This document shows positions 52,504 to 64,000 of a stretch of 64,000 bases of DNA, one piece after another. The translations under genes and the position numbers were made by a program. Under the pieces are notes generated by a model. That model did no database searches and had not been told where the DNA came from. It saw only the letters and a program-made list of their open reading frames with translations. The stretch is from Pseudooceanicola sp050897975 (lineage in GTDB: Bacteria > Pseudomonadota > Alphaproteobacteria > Rhodobacterales > Rhodobacteraceae), in the NCBI RefSeq assembly GCF_050897975.1, contig NZ_JBPAXY010000004.1, positions 310,001 to 374,000 of the forward strand, read 5' to 3'. Numbering within the stretch: position 1 is the first letter of the stretch; the number at the start of each line of letters is the position of its first letter.

Positions 52504-53743
52504 GGTTTGGAGCGAAAAGCGTCTCGGTGACGTCATAGAATTGAAGCGGGGATATGATTTGCCCACTTCAAAACGGGTCGCTGGGGCAACGCCGATTATC
52601 TCGTCATCTGGGCCGACTGGACGGCACAATCAGCCTAAAGTAGCCGCACCCGGTGTTGTGACGGGGCGCTACGGAACAATTGGGCAGGTCTTCTACGTGT
52701 CTGAAGATTTTTGGCCCTTGAATACCACGCTCTATGTTCGCGATTTTAAGGGGAATGATCCCAGGTTCATTTCCTATTTTCTTCGTGGTGTCGATTTCAT
52801 GGCCTATTCGGATAAGGCTGCGGTGCCCGGAGTTAATCGTAATCATTTGCACGAAGCGCAGGTGCGCATACCCAACGTCGATACGCAAAAGAGCGTTGCC
52901 CGGGTGCTCGGCGCCCTCGACGACAAAATCGAGCTGAACCGGCGGATGAATGAGACCCTGGAAGAGATGGCGCGGGCGCTGTTTCGGGATTGGTTCGTCG
53001 ATTTCGGCCCGACCCGCCGCCAGATGGCGGGCGCAACCGACCCCGCCGCGATCCTGGGCCAGGCCTTCCCCGCCGACAAAGCCGCCCCCCTCGCCCCGCT
53101 GTTCCCCGCGACACTGGGGGAGGACGGCTTGCCCGAGGGGTGGAGTAAGCGGCCAGTCGGGGATCTGGCAGAGATAGTTGGAGGTGGGACGCCGAGTACC
53201 AAGACAGAGGCGTTTTGGGCTGGTGGGACTCATCTTTGGGCGACCCCACGTGATTTGTCTAAGCTTGCGGGGGTTTTCCTCAGGGAAACAGAACGAAAGC
53301 TCTCAGACGCGGGGCTGGCAAAGGTTAGTAGCGGATTGTCGCCAGCGGGAAGCGTGTTGATGTCGTCCCGAGCACCTATCGGCTATCTCGCCATCGCCTC
53401 GGCACCCGTTGCGGTGAACCAAGGCTTTATTGTCTTGAGGCCAACTGAAAGGTTCCCGACGCACTTTGCCAAACTATGGTGCGAGGCGAACATGGAGACG
53501 ATCGAGTCCAACGCCAATGGCTCGACCTTCCAAGAGATTAGCAAGAAGAATTTCAAGCCTATCCTGGCTACGGTCGCTCCACGGGACACCATGGCCGCAT
53601 TTGCAGAGCTCACAGAGCTTTTCTACGGCAGGATCAAATCCAGCGAGGAAGAGAACCAAACCCTCGCCGCCCTTCGCGACCTGCTTTTGCCCAAACTCAT
53701 GTCCGGCGAAATCCGCCTGAAAGATGCGGAGGCCCTGTCATGA
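52496..53743 (+). CDS. hsdS: Type I restriction-modification system, specificity subunit S
   Basis: A 415-aa specificity subunit with two target-recognition domains. TRD1 covers about residues 1-150 (EVWSEKRLGDVIELKRGYDL), TRD2 about 205-365 (LPEGWSKRPVGDLAEIVGGG). Conserved helical regions follow each TRD: LGALDDKIELNRRMNETLEE and TLAALRDLLLPKLMSGEI. TRD1 has clearly lower G+C than the flanks. It overlaps hsdM and the DUF4268 gene. Confidence 0.95.
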
Positions 53744-54721
53744 CCCTTGGCCGTCTAGAGAAAATCGACCTGCGGGACATCTGGAAGACCGAAGATCAAG
53801 ACTTCACGCCCTGGCTTGCGCGAGAGGAAAACATTTCGCTGCTTGCCGACACCCTGGGATTGGAGTTGGAGGTCGAGGCGCAGGAAAAGGAGGTCGGGCC
53901 GTTCCGCGCCGACATCCTGTGCAAGGATATCCGGAACGACAGCTGGGTTCTGATCGAGAACCAGCTAGAGCGCACGGATCATCGGCACCTGGGGCAGCTT
54001 ATCACCTATGCGGCGGGGCTGAAGGCGGTGACCATCGTCTGGGTGGCGGCAACCTTCACCGAGGAACACCGCGCCGCGCTGGACTGGCTTAACGCGGTGA
54101 CCGGCGACGATTTCCGTTTCTTCGCGCTGGAGGTGGAGTTGTGGCGGATCGGCCAAAGCCCGGCGGCGCCGAAGTTCAACATTATCTCCAAGCCCAACGA
54201 ATGGTCAAAGACCGTAGGGGCGGCCACGCGAAGGATCGAGGCCGAGGCTTTGACCGACACAAAGCAGATGCAACTGGCCTTCTGGGAAAAGCTGCACGCC
54301 GACCTTCAGTCGAACCCACGCATCAGAACGCAAAAGCCCCGGCCTCAGCACTGGACGAACCTGCCCATTGGACGCTCGGGGATGCGCCTTGGGGCGATCC
54401 TGAACACGCGCGAGAACAGTCTCGCCGTTGAACTGTACCTAGGTGACGAAAATGCCGCCGCCTTTTTCCGAGAGCTTGAGCAGTCGAGGGAAGACATCGA
54501 AGCGGAATTGGGGTTCTCGGTGGTTTGGAAGCCTTTGCCCGAGAAGCGCGCCTGCCGGATCATCTATTACAAGACGGAATGCCCCTTGGATGATGCGGCC
54601 CGTTGGGCAGAGTATCGCGCGTGGATGATTGAAAGCCTGGAGGCATTTGATCGCGTTTTCCGCCCAAGAGTCAAAGAACTCGACCCGTCTCGCTTTCTTG
54701 GTCCGGCTGAAGAGGTAGGGG

Positions 54722-54729
<8 letters not shown>
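53740..54729 (+). CDS. DUF4268 protein with PD-(D/E)XK-like N-terminus
   Basis: A 329-aa protein. The N-terminal ~120 residues look like a PD-(D/E)XK nuclease fold: FRADILCKD (Asp58), then WVLIENQLERTDHRHLGQLI with E73-x-Q75 in place of ExK. The C-terminal DUF4268 part (about 170-315) has MQLAFWEKLHADLQ and a YRAWMIESLEAFDRVF end. It is embedded between hsdS (4-bp overlap) and hsdR (8-bp overlap). It is likely an accessory component of the R-M system; whether it cuts DNA is unknown because the Lys is replaced. Confidence 0.8.
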
Positions 54730-57858
<3,129 letters not shown>

Positions 57859-57862
<4 letters not shown>

Positions 57863-59061
57863 GTTGCGGTCGTGTCTTTCGCGAAGATGACCACTTTGCT
57901 GTCGTCCTTTAGCGTTGATGCCCGCATGGCCCAGGCTTCCATCAGCTTGCGCCGCTTGTCGAAGAGGTCAGATCGGGCATAGGCGGCCTCTGCCTTGTCC
58001 TTGATGCCATGCGCCAGCGCCGCTTCGATTACCTCGCGCGGAAACCCGGTGGTCTCGCCTGCCCAATCCCGGAAGGTGGACCGGAAGCCGTGAACCGTGA
58101 TCCCTTCGCGGCCCATCCGGCGCAGGACGGCGGCCATGCTCATGTCGGAGATCGGCTTTCCGGGTTTGGTGTCGCTGCCAAAGATCAGTGCCTCGCCGGG
58201 CAGGTCTTCGCCGTGCCGCCCAAGCAGGGCCAGGGCTGCATCGCTCAGCGGAACGCGGTGTTCTTTCGCCGCCTTCATGCGTTCTGCCGGAATGGTCCAG
58301 ACCTGCGCGCCTAAATCCACCTCGGCCCAGGTCATGCCGCGCGTTTCACCAGAGCGGGCCGCCGTAAGGATGGTAAAGGCAAGCGCCCGTGCCGCAACCC
58401 CTTCCCGTTTGGCAAGGTCGGTCATGAAATCGGCGATCTGCGCATGGGGGAGGGCCGGGTGGTGTTTGACCGCGCGCACCTTCTTTGGTTTCGGCAAGAG
58501 GTGGTCGAGGTGTCCCCGCCACCGCGCCGGGTTGTCGCCGCTGCGGATGCCCAGGGCAGAGGCATAGTCGAGCACGGCTTCGATTCTCTGGCGCACACGG
58601 TTGGCGGTCTCGGGCTTCTCGGACCAGATCGGTGTCAGGGTCGAAATCACGTCAGAGGTTTCGATCTTGGCGACCTGCACCGCGCCGATCTTGGGGAAGA
58701 CGTAGGTTTCAAGGGTCGAGGTCCATTGTGCCGCGTGCTTGGCATTCTTCCAGCCGGGGCGCTTGCTTTCGATCAGCTCCAGGGCGGTGTCCCTAAAGGT
58801 CTTGGGTTTGGCCTGTCTCTTCTTGGCGATAGGATCCTCGCCCTCGGCGATCTGCCTCCGCGCTTCGGCGGCACGGTCACGGGCCATGGCAAGGCTGACG
58901 TCAGGATAGGCGCCAAGCCCAAGGTCACGTCGCCGTCCATGCACTTGGTAGCGCAGCACCCAAGAGCGCGCGCCCGAGGGCTTCACATAGAGATAAAGAC
59001 CCCGCCCGTCGCCGTGTCGGCCAGGCGCCGCTGTTTCAACCTTGCGCGCTGTAAGAGCCAT
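57859..59061 (-). CDS. P4-type tyrosine integrase (right)
   Basis: A 400-aa integrase with the N-terminal DUF4102 arm-binding domain (GRGLYLYVKPSGARSWVLRY, DLGLGAYPDVSLAMARDRA) and a C-terminal catalytic domain. Residues: R236 in AARSGETRG, H324 and R327 in HGFR, H351 in LAHG, Y361 in AAYARSD. P4-type integrases typically target tRNA 3' ends. Its start codon is 4 bp from the 21-bp end repeat (59066-59086) and 155 bp from attR, so it is the more likely enzyme for this island. Confidence 0.95.
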
Positions 59062-59065
59062 ATCA

Positions 59066-59086
59066 TTCCCACATTCATTCCCACAC
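59066..59086 (+). repeat. Island-end repeat, right copy (candidate integrase arm site)
   Basis: TTCCCACA followed by TTCATTCCCACAC, 20/21 identical to 46826-46846. It sits immediately upstream of the P4-type integrase start, so integrase binding here could also repress its own gene. Confidence 0.7.
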
Positions 59087-59215
59087 TTGAACCTGATTTG
59101 GGGCGGACGCTAACGAACTGCAAGGGGCGGGTGCGAATTTAGTTGTATGAAAAATATGAGGAAAAATGAACATCGACGAACTTTGCGGGATCTCGAAGAA
59201 TGGCGGTTATACGGA

Positions 59216-59230
59216 CACCTCCTCCGCCAC
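59216..59230 (+). repeat. attR core repeat
   Basis: CACCTCCTCCGCCAC, identical to the tRNA-Ser 3' end at 46756-46770. No tRNA body precedes it, so it is an attachment-site copy and not a gene. Confidence 0.85.
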
Positions 59231-59251
59231 CGTCATTTGCGGTGTTTGATC

Positions 59252-59278
59252 GGGTCGCCCTGGGCGGCCCTTTTCTTT
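59252..59278 (+). terminator. Displaced tRNA-Ser terminator
   Basis: GGGTCGC and GCGGCCC (one G-U pair) form a stem followed by TTTTCTTT, 22 bp after the attR repeat. No such terminator follows the tRNA at 46770. Excision of the island would put it directly behind the tRNA. Confidence 0.65.
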
Positions 59279-59279
59279 G

Positions 59280-59509
59280 CTCATCAGGGTGTTGGTGGTG
59301 GATCCTTCCGGCGTCCGGCGCTGGATCGTCAGGATCACGGTAAAGGGGCCGCGGAACCGCAAGGACGCGTCGCTCGGGACCGGCTTTGGTCTTGGGGTGC
59401 CGGTCAGGCCGCCCGCTGGGCGCTGACATATCTCGGGGTGGACGGCAGGCCCGCCACTCTCGACTTCAAGTCCAGAAACCCGGCGTGAGTTTGGAATATG
59501 CCATGGCCT
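59280..59509 (+). pseudogene. Probable remnant of an integrase N-terminal region
   Basis: Frame from about 59283 reads VLVVDPSGVRRWIVRITVKG then PRNRKDASLGTGFGLG before a stop at 59424-59426. This resembles the arm-binding DUF4102 region of P4-type integrases (DPSGARRW, VTVKG, FGLG). A shifted frame near 59490 gives SLEYAMA, like the conserved LEYRRMA. No start or catalytic domain remains. Judged by eye; the rest of 59087-59640 shows no intact gene. Confidence 0.4.
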
Positions 59510-59629
59510 GCTTTTGAAGCAGGGCGCCGCCAGCTCTGGGCGCCTGGTCATGCCCGTAGTGGCGTCGTTTCACGGGGGCGATGTTTGGCGACTGGTAATG
59601 GGTCACCAGTCGAGCTAGTAAAGACGAAG

Positions 59630-59641
59630 TTGTAAATTTGG
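59630..59641 (+). promoter_or_regulatory. AT-rich operator-like motif upstream of the SGNH hydrolase
   Basis: TTGTAAATTTGG just before the start region. The same core occurs inverted at 60341-60354, and a related perfect palindrome occurs at 61124-61137. Probably a GntR-family site. Confidence 0.4.
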
Positions 59642-59652
59642 TGAATAAATTG

Positions 59653-60300
59653 ATGACCCGGAATATCCTTGCCTTCGGAGACAGCCTGACCTGGGGCACC
59701 AACCCTGTTGAGGGCGGGCGGCACCTCTACGAGGATCGCTGGCCGACCGTTCTGGGGGCAGGTCTCGGCGCCGCTTACCATATCATTCCCGAAGGGCTTG
59801 GGGGGCGCACCACGGCCCATGATGACCTGACGGCGGCATTCGATCGCAACGGTGCGCGGGCTTTGCCGATGATGCTGGCCAGCCATTCGCCTTTGGACCT
59901 GGTCATCATCATGCTGGGGGCCAACGACCTGAAGGCGCAGATCTGTCCCACGGTGCACGCCGCTGCGGCCGGCATGGGGCGGCTGGTCGAGATAGTGCGC
60001 AGCTTTCCCTACGCCTGGGGTATGCAGGCGCCCAAGGTGCTGATCGTGTCGCCGCCGCATTTCGTTCTGAAGGCCGACGGCAGCGGCCCGCAATCTGGCC
60101 GCCGTGTGGAGGAAAGCCACAAGCTGTCCGAGGTCTATGCCGACCTGGCGAAGGCTCAGGGGTGCGGCTTCTTCGACGTGGCGCCATATGTGCAAGCCAG
60201 CCCGGTCGATGGGGTGCATCTGGATGCGGCCAATACGCGGGCTTTGGGGCAGGCGTTGATCGCCCCGGTGCGCGATCTTCTGCAACGATCACAGACCTAA
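59653..60300 (+). CDS. SGNH/GDSL hydrolase (esterase)
   Basis: A 215-aa cytosolic-looking esterase. Block I is FGDSLTWG with nucleophile Ser11, block III LGANDLK with Asn91, and block V DGVHLD with Asp186 and His189. Gly of block II is in GLGGRTT. It acts on ester or acyl groups of a small molecule, perhaps a sugar ester or lactone given its neighbours. ATG 59653 is preferred; GTG 59641 is an in-frame alternative. The order SGNH hydrolase, GntR, enolase-superfamily enzyme suggests one catabolic unit. Confidence 0.88.
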   Translation: MTRNILAFGDSLTWGTNPVEGGRHLYEDRWPTVLGAGLGAAYHIIPEGLGGRTTAHDDLTAAFDRNGARALPMMLASHSPLDLVIIMLGANDLKAQICPTVHAAAAGMGRLVEIVRSFPYAWGMQAPKVLIVSPPHFVLKADGSGPQSGRRVEESHKLSEVYADLAKAQGCGFFDVAPYVQASPVDGVHLDAANTRALGQALIAPVRDLLQRSQT

Positions 60301-60340
60301 AGGCCAGGTTGCGGTGTCGCCGGACGCCAGTTATGTTTTT

Positions 60341-60359
60341 GGACAAATTTACAAATTCC
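60341..60359. promoter_or_regulatory. Operator-like motif upstream of the first GntR gene
   Basis: GGACAAATTTACAAATTCC; its reverse complement contains TTGTAAATTTGTCC, matching 59630-59640. It lies 15 bp before the GTG start, a position suited to autoregulation. Confidence 0.45.
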
Positions 60360-60373
60360 GGTGGTAGTGCCTC

Positions 60374-61105
60374 GTGTCTCAAATCCCCAGTGCCGATGCC
60401 CATCCCGTCGTCGCCCCGCTGCGCAAGCGGCGCCTGGCGGATGAGGTCTATGCCCAGATCCTGTTGCAGCTTTCGACCGGTCGCTACGCGGTGGGAGAGC
60501 GGCTGCCGACGGAAAAGGAGCTGGCGGCCATGTACGATGTCTCGCGTCCCGTGGTGCGCGAGGCGCTGCAACACTTGCAGACCGACGGTCTGATCGACGC
60601 CCGGCGCGGCTCTGGCACCTTCGTGCTGCGCCTGCCGCCGCATGAGATGGCGCATTACACTGACGACGCCCGCATCGCCCAGTACATGCGCGCCTACGAA
60701 GTGCGTCAGTGCCTGGAGTCCGAGGCCGCCCGCCTGGCGGCGCTGCGCATCAACCAGGCCCGGCTGCGGCGCCTTCAGCAGGCGTTGCAGAAAATGGAAG
60801 AGACGATGGAGCGCGGCGAGGATTCGCTGGAGGCCGACTTCGACTTCCACCTCGAGATCGCCCGCGCCTCGGACAACGACCTGTTCGAAAAGCAGCTGAT
60901 GCTGCTGAAGCCCGACATGGTGGGCACGATGCGCATCGCCTCCTCGATCACGGTGGTCCGCCCCGAGGCGCGCAAGCGTCGGGTCTTGCAGGAGCATCGC
61001 GACATCTTCGATGCGATCAGCGTCGGCGATGCCGAGCTGGCCCGGCTCTACATGCGCTATCATCTGGTCAGCGTGCGGCACCGGATCATCGACCAGGACA
61101 GCTGA
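60374..61105 (+). CDS. GntR/FadR-family transcriptional regulator (first)
   Basis: A 243-aa regulator. Winged helix-turn-helix: LADEVYAQILLQLSTGRYAV, GERLPTEKELAAMYDVSRPV and VREALQHLQTDGLI. The FCD (FadR C-terminal) domain is helical with DFDFHLEIARASDN, LQEHRDIFDAISVGD and MRYHL, the metal-binding Asp/His set. GTG 60374 is the only sensible start; the Shine-Dalgarno is weak. The adjacent TGTCAAATTTGACA palindrome and motifs upstream suggest control of its own gene and its neighbours. Confidence 0.9.
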   Translation: MSQIPSADAHPVVAPLRKRRLADEVYAQILLQLSTGRYAVGERLPTEKELAAMYDVSRPVVREALQHLQTDGLIDARRGSGTFVLRLPPHEMAHYTDDARIAQYMRAYEVRQCLESEAARLAALRINQARLRRLQQALQKMEETMERGEDSLEADFDFHLEIARASDNDLFEKQLMLLKPDMVGTMRIASSITVVRPEARKRRVLQEHRDIFDAISVGDAELARLYMRYHLVSVRHRIIDQDS

Positions 61106-61123
61106 GCCCCGCCGGGCGCGATC

Positions 61124-61137
61124 TGTCAAATTTGACA
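61124..61137. promoter_or_regulatory. Perfect palindromic operator upstream of the enolase-superfamily gene
   Basis: TGTCAAATTTGACA, a 14-bp perfect palindrome in an A/T-rich stretch followed by TATAAGATAATTAAATTGAC, 127 bp before the start. Size and symmetry fit a GntR/FadR site. Confidence 0.6.
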
Positions 61138-61263
61138 AATATAAGATAATTAAATTGACATATCTTGCAGCGCCCGACAGGTTGCGCCGCAAGGTCGGGC
61201 GAGCTGTGCCCGGCGGCGGTCACCGGCAGAGGAGCGGGTGACCCGAGACCCCCGGAGGACCCC

Positions 61264-62427
61264 ATGAAGATCACGTCAATTTCCCTCGTGCCGATCCAGA
61301 CCCATCGGCGCACCGGTTCGATCAGCTCTCACCTGATCTTGCAGATGCATACGGACGAGGGGGTGACGGGGCTGGGCGAGATATCGGACCTGGATTGCTA
61401 CCGCATGTACATGCCCGACGTCGACGCGGTGCGGGTCGGGATCGAGAAGATTGTCCTGGGGCGCGACCCTTTCGCGGTGCAGGCGATGCACAACGAGATG
61501 GCCAAGTTCCTGCATAACTACTTCCTCTCGGCGCCCAGCTATCCGCCCTTCACCCCGGCGTCCCAGATCGCCGCGGGCATCGACATGGCGTGCTTCGACA
61601 TCATGGGCAAGGCGCTGGATACCCCCGTCCACACCTTCCTCGGCGGCCAGGTGCGGGACCGGATCGACATCTGCTATCCGCTGTTCCAGGTGAAGTCGGA
61701 GGCGGATTACGAGCGGAACCTCGGGTATATTCAAGAGCTTCTGGATCAGGGCATTTCCCGCTTCCGTTATTACGTCGGGGTGGACTTCAAGAAGGATGAG
61801 GCCTTCCTGGCGGCGCTGCGCGACCGGTTCGGCGACCGGGTGATGCTGAAGGCGCTGGATTTCCAGGCCCGGCACTACTGGAAGGACACGCTGCGCGCCT
61901 ATGACCGGTTGAAGCAGTTCGGCTTCGAGGTGATCGAAAGCCCCAGCTGGCGCGAGGATTTCGCCGGTATGGCCGAGCTGCGCCGCCGGGTGGAGGCGGA
62001 TATCTCCGAGCATTGCTCCTCGGCCTCGCAGGCCATGGCGATGATCCGCGCCGATGCGGTGGACATCTTCAACGTGACGGTCAACTCGGGCGGCCTGTTG
62101 CAGGTCAAGAAACTGGTTGCCCTGGCCGAGCTGGCGGGGCTGCGCACCCTGATCGGCACCACCCAGGAGCTGAGCATCGGCACCGCCGCCCATGCCCACC
62201 TTGGCGCCTCGATGGCCGAGATCGCCACCGCCTCCGATCCGGTGGGGCCGCTGCTCTATGCCGAGGATGTGGTGAAGGAAAAGGTCCAGATTAAGGACAA
62301 CCAGATCGCCGTGCCCACCGGTCCGGGGCTGGGGGTCGAGCTGGATGAAGACGCGTTGGAGCGCCTGCGCGCGCCGCTGGTCGAGTGGGACCGCGCGGCC
62401 CATGGGGCAGGCTACGTTTCGGACTGA
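61264..62427 (+). CDS. Mandelate racemase/muconate-lactonizing-type enolase-superfamily enzyme
   Basis: A 387-aa enzyme. The N-terminal capping domain (1-125) has DEGVTGLGEI and ASQIAAGIDMACFDIMGKAL. The barrel carries metal ligands D199 (LKALDFQ), E225 (VIESPSW) and E249 (ISEHCSS). The classical KxK on the second strand is RFR (166-168), so the acid/base set differs from known racemases. Probably an acid-sugar dehydratase or an isomerase-like member of unknown specificity. GGAGGACCCC precedes ATG 61264. It overlaps the convergent second GntR gene by 16 bp. Confidence 0.85.
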   Translation: MKITSISLVPIQTHRRTGSISSHLILQMHTDEGVTGLGEISDLDCYRMYMPDVDAVRVGIEKIVLGRDPFAVQAMHNEMAKFLHNYFLSAPSYPPFTPASQIAAGIDMACFDIMGKALDTPVHTFLGGQVRDRIDICYPLFQVKSEADYERNLGYIQELLDQGISRFRYYVGVDFKKDEAFLAALRDRFGDRVMLKALDFQARHYWKDTLRAYDRLKQFGFEVIESPSWREDFAGMAELRRRVEADISEHCSSASQAMAMIRADAVDIFNVTVNSGGLLQVKKLVALAELAGLRTLIGTTQELSIGTAAHAHLGASMAEIATASDPVGPLLYAEDVVKEKVQIKDNQIAVPTGPGLGVELDEDALERLRAPLVEWDRAAHGAGYVSD

Positions 62428-63182
62428 TCCGTGGCGGGCAGGGCGCCACGGCTGTGCTTCTCCCCCAGGAAGACGCGCCGCCGGGCGTCCTCGATATGGC
62501 GGCGCATAAGGTCGCGGGCGGTGTCGGCGTCGCCTGCGGCAATTGCCGCCAGGATGGCGCGGTGTTCGGCGGCCATGGTGCGCAGCCGCTCGTCCCGGCT
62601 GCGGTGAGGTAGGGTGATGGCAATGGTCACGCCGCTGCGGATCGCCGGCAGGACGGCCGAAATCGCTTGCAGATAGAAGGGGTTGTCGGTGGCCCGGGCG
62701 AGGGCCAGGTGAAAGGCCGCATCCTCCTCCCGGCCCACGACCGAGGGGTCGGTCAATCCGCTCTCGGCTGCTGCGCAGGCGGCCTCCATCGCCGCAAGGT
62801 CGGCGGGGGTGGCCCGTGTGGCGGCCAGGGCCGCGGCTTCGCCCTCCAGCCCGGCGCGGTATTCGTAACAGGCAAGTGTTTCGGCGATGGCGCTGGCCTC
62901 CACATGATCGAGCACTGTTGGGCTGGGAGGGTTGATGACCCGCGTGCCGGCGCCCTGGCGGGATTCCACGATCCCGTCCAGGCGCAGGCGCAGGAGTGCC
63001 TGACGCAGAGCGGAGCGGGGAACCTCCAGGATCTGTGCCAGCTCCGCTTCCGGCGGCAGGCGTGCGCCAACCGGCCAGTCCCCGGTGGTGATCCGCTGGT
63101 AAAGCCGCTGGTAGGCCGTATCGCGCGGCGTCCGTCCCGTGGCGGGGGCAGGGGAGAGTGGCGGGTCCTTGGGGGCAGTCAT
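62412..63182 (-). CDS. GntR/FadR-family transcriptional regulator (second)
   Basis: A 256-aa regulator: helix-turn-helix TAYQRLYQRITTGDWPV, GARLPPEAELAQILEVPRSA, LRQALLRLRLDGIVES. The FCD-type C-terminal domain contains DAAFHLALARATDN and AEHRAILAAIAAGD. It is divergent from the TctC-type receptor gene and likely controls it. The 3' end overlaps the enolase-superfamily gene. Confidence 0.9.
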   Translation of the reverse strand: MTAPKDPPLSPAPATGRTPRDTAYQRLYQRITTGDWPVGARLPPEAELAQILEVPRSALRQALLRLRLDGIVESRQGAGTRVINPPSPTVLDHVEASAIAETLACYEYRAGLEGEAAALAATRATPADLAAMEAACAAAESGLTDPSVVGREEDAAFHLALARATDNPFYLQAISAVLPAIRSGVTIAITLPHRSRDERLRTMAAEHRAILAAIAAGDADTARDLMRRHIEDARRRVFLGEKHSRGALPATDQSET

Positions 63183-63301
63183 CGTTGCTCCGCGAATCGT
63201 GGGGTTGCAGCGATTGTATAGTTAACTTCCCTTTTTGCGGATCTCGCTTTTGCGGCGCTTCTGTTGGTGTCGGCGCGTGGTTCGCCGTAGCGTCCTGAAA
63301 A

Positions 63302-63392
63302 GATGTAAAAGTTTGCAAATCTTGGATGTGACCGGCCTTTGTTGTTGACCTTCTTGCAGGAATATAAGTAATCAATATTTACAACATTTGTC
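63302..63392. promoter_or_regulatory. AT-rich intergenic control region between the second GntR and tctC
   Basis: It contains the imperfect palindrome GATGTAAAAGTTTGCAAATC at 63302-63321 and ATTTACAACATTTGTCA near 63376-63392. Both resemble the TTGTAAATTTG motif seen at 59630 and 60341. The 287 bp between the divergent genes holds no coding region. Confidence 0.45.
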
Positions 63393-63469
63393 ATCGTCCA
63401 GGGGGAGGCCCGGCGGTGCAAAGCGGCCGCCGACGGCGGCGCGATCCCGGTTTATTGGAGGAGAAAACC

Positions 63470-64000
63470 GTGTCTAAGCTTCTGACAAAACTGATGCTCG
63501 CCAGCGCCCTGCTGGCCCCCACTGCGGCCCTGGCCGAGGTGGACTACCCCGTGGATACCGTGCGTGTCTTCGTGCCCGCCAAGCCCGGTGGCGGCACCGA
63601 CGCCGGGGCCCGCCTGTTCGCCGAGTTCTTCGAGAAACATTCCGATGCGACCGTGGCCATCGTGAACCAGCCCGGCGGCGGCGGCGTGATCGCGGCCCAA
63701 TCCGTGGTGCGCGGCGCCGATGACGGTTCCGTCCTGCTGTTCTTCCACGCCGCGCTGCATACGGCCAACCTCTTCGGCCAGTCGCCCTTCGCCTGGGACA
63801 GCTTCACGCCGCTGGCCACCACCTCGGCGGTGAACGAGGTTTACGCGGTGCGCGCCGATGCGCCCTATTCCAACATGGAAGAGTTCGTCGCCTACGCCAA
63901 GGAGCACCCCGGAGAGCTGAACGTCGGCTCGCAGCTGGGCGGCACCACCCAGGTCAAGGGGCAGGCGATCAACGCCGCCACCGGGGGCAACCTGCGCATC
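63470..64000 (+). CDS. Tripartite tricarboxylate transporter (TctC/Bug) solute receptor, partial
   Basis: The frame runs off the right edge; 177 codons are visible. GTG 63470 has a strong GGAGGAG upstream. A signal peptide (LLTKLMLASALLAPTAALA) precedes VDYPVDTVRVFVPAKPGGGT and NQPGGGGVIAAQSVVRGADD, the hallmark loops of the Bug family. TctC receptors deliver carboxylates or related acids to TctAB permease, whose genes presumably follow outside the window. It is divergent from the second GntR gene. Confidence 0.92.
   Translation, partial: MSKLLTKLMLASALLAPTAALAEVDYPVDTVRVFVPAKPGGGTDAGARLFAEFFEKHSDATVAIVNQPGGGGVIAAQSVVRGADDGSVLLFFHAALHTANLFGQSPFAWDSFTPLATTSAVNEVYAVRADAPYSNMEEFVAYAKEHPGELNVGSQLGGTTQVKGQAINAATGGNLRI

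Noticed and set aside
59216..59230. Second tRNA-Ser at the right island end
   Set aside because: Only the last 15 bp match the tRNA; no anticodon or T arm precedes it.
59147..59488. 113-aa plus-strand frame spanning attR
   Set aside because: It crosses the att repeat and the terminator and has no family-like sequence; the region is better explained as attR plus integrase remnant.

Overview
The window looks like a chromosomal segment of a high-G+C alphaproteobacterium of the order Rhodobacterales (Rhodobacteraceae/Paracoccaceae type). This rests on the strong G/C third-position bias, the Hsp20-DUF1150 pair, CIRCE-controlled groESL, type II dehydroquinase, a TRAP-transporter operon next to an RpiR regulator, a lone phnM, and short high-G+C intergenic repeats. 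No species can be named from sequence alone.

Layout. 1-2.6 kb: the end of lepA, then a small accessory patch with three inverted pairs of a short palindromic repeat (REPIN-like), a HEPN/AbiU2-like gene and a REP-associated tyrosine transposase (RAYT) that probably mobilises those repeats. 2.8-26 kb: mostly housekeeping genes. These include two entericidin-like lipoproteins, a TerB-domain protein, an esterase, DUF817, MaoC, HAD, metY, ppaC, groESL, a GNAT enzyme, phnM, purEK, hsp20-DUF1150, trxB, an Lrp regulator, pgeF, an NDUFAF7-like methyltransferase, lgt and ubiK. 26.2-35 kb: a tightly packed seven-gene minus-strand operon (N-formylglutamate amidohydrolase-like, TRAP DctQMP, glutamine-synthetase-like ligase, aldehyde dehydrogenase, Fe-alcohol dehydrogenase) facing an RpiR regulator. 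Read together it suggests uptake and gamma-glutamylation of an amine or amino alcohol, oxidation to the acid, and release. 35-46.5 kb: aroQ, a Hint-domain protein, a glycosyltransferase-like/sulfotransferase fusion with an unrecognised coupled partner, an AEC carrier, and the dacA-tmk-holB-tatD-MBL operon preceded by a SPOR lipoprotein.

46.7-59.2 kb: a 12.5-kb genomic island inserted in the 3' end of a tRNA-Ser(TGA) gene, bounded by 15-bp direct repeats. It carries two unrelated tyrosine recombinases, two small DNA-binding proteins, an uncharacterised co-transcribed gene pair, and a type I restriction-modification operon (hsdM-hsdS-DUF4268 nuclease-like-hsdR). Beyond the right end lie the displaced tRNA terminator and a probable remnant of an older integrase.

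59.6-64 kb: a catabolic locus with an SGNH hydrolase, two GntR/FadR regulators, an enolase-superfamily enzyme and the start of a TctC-type solute receptor. Its intergenic regions share AT-rich operator-like motifs.

The best candidates for undescribed biology are the gene pair at 48.7-50.8 kb, the seven-gene operon at 26.2-34 kb, and the nuclease-like protein embedded in the type I R-M operon.
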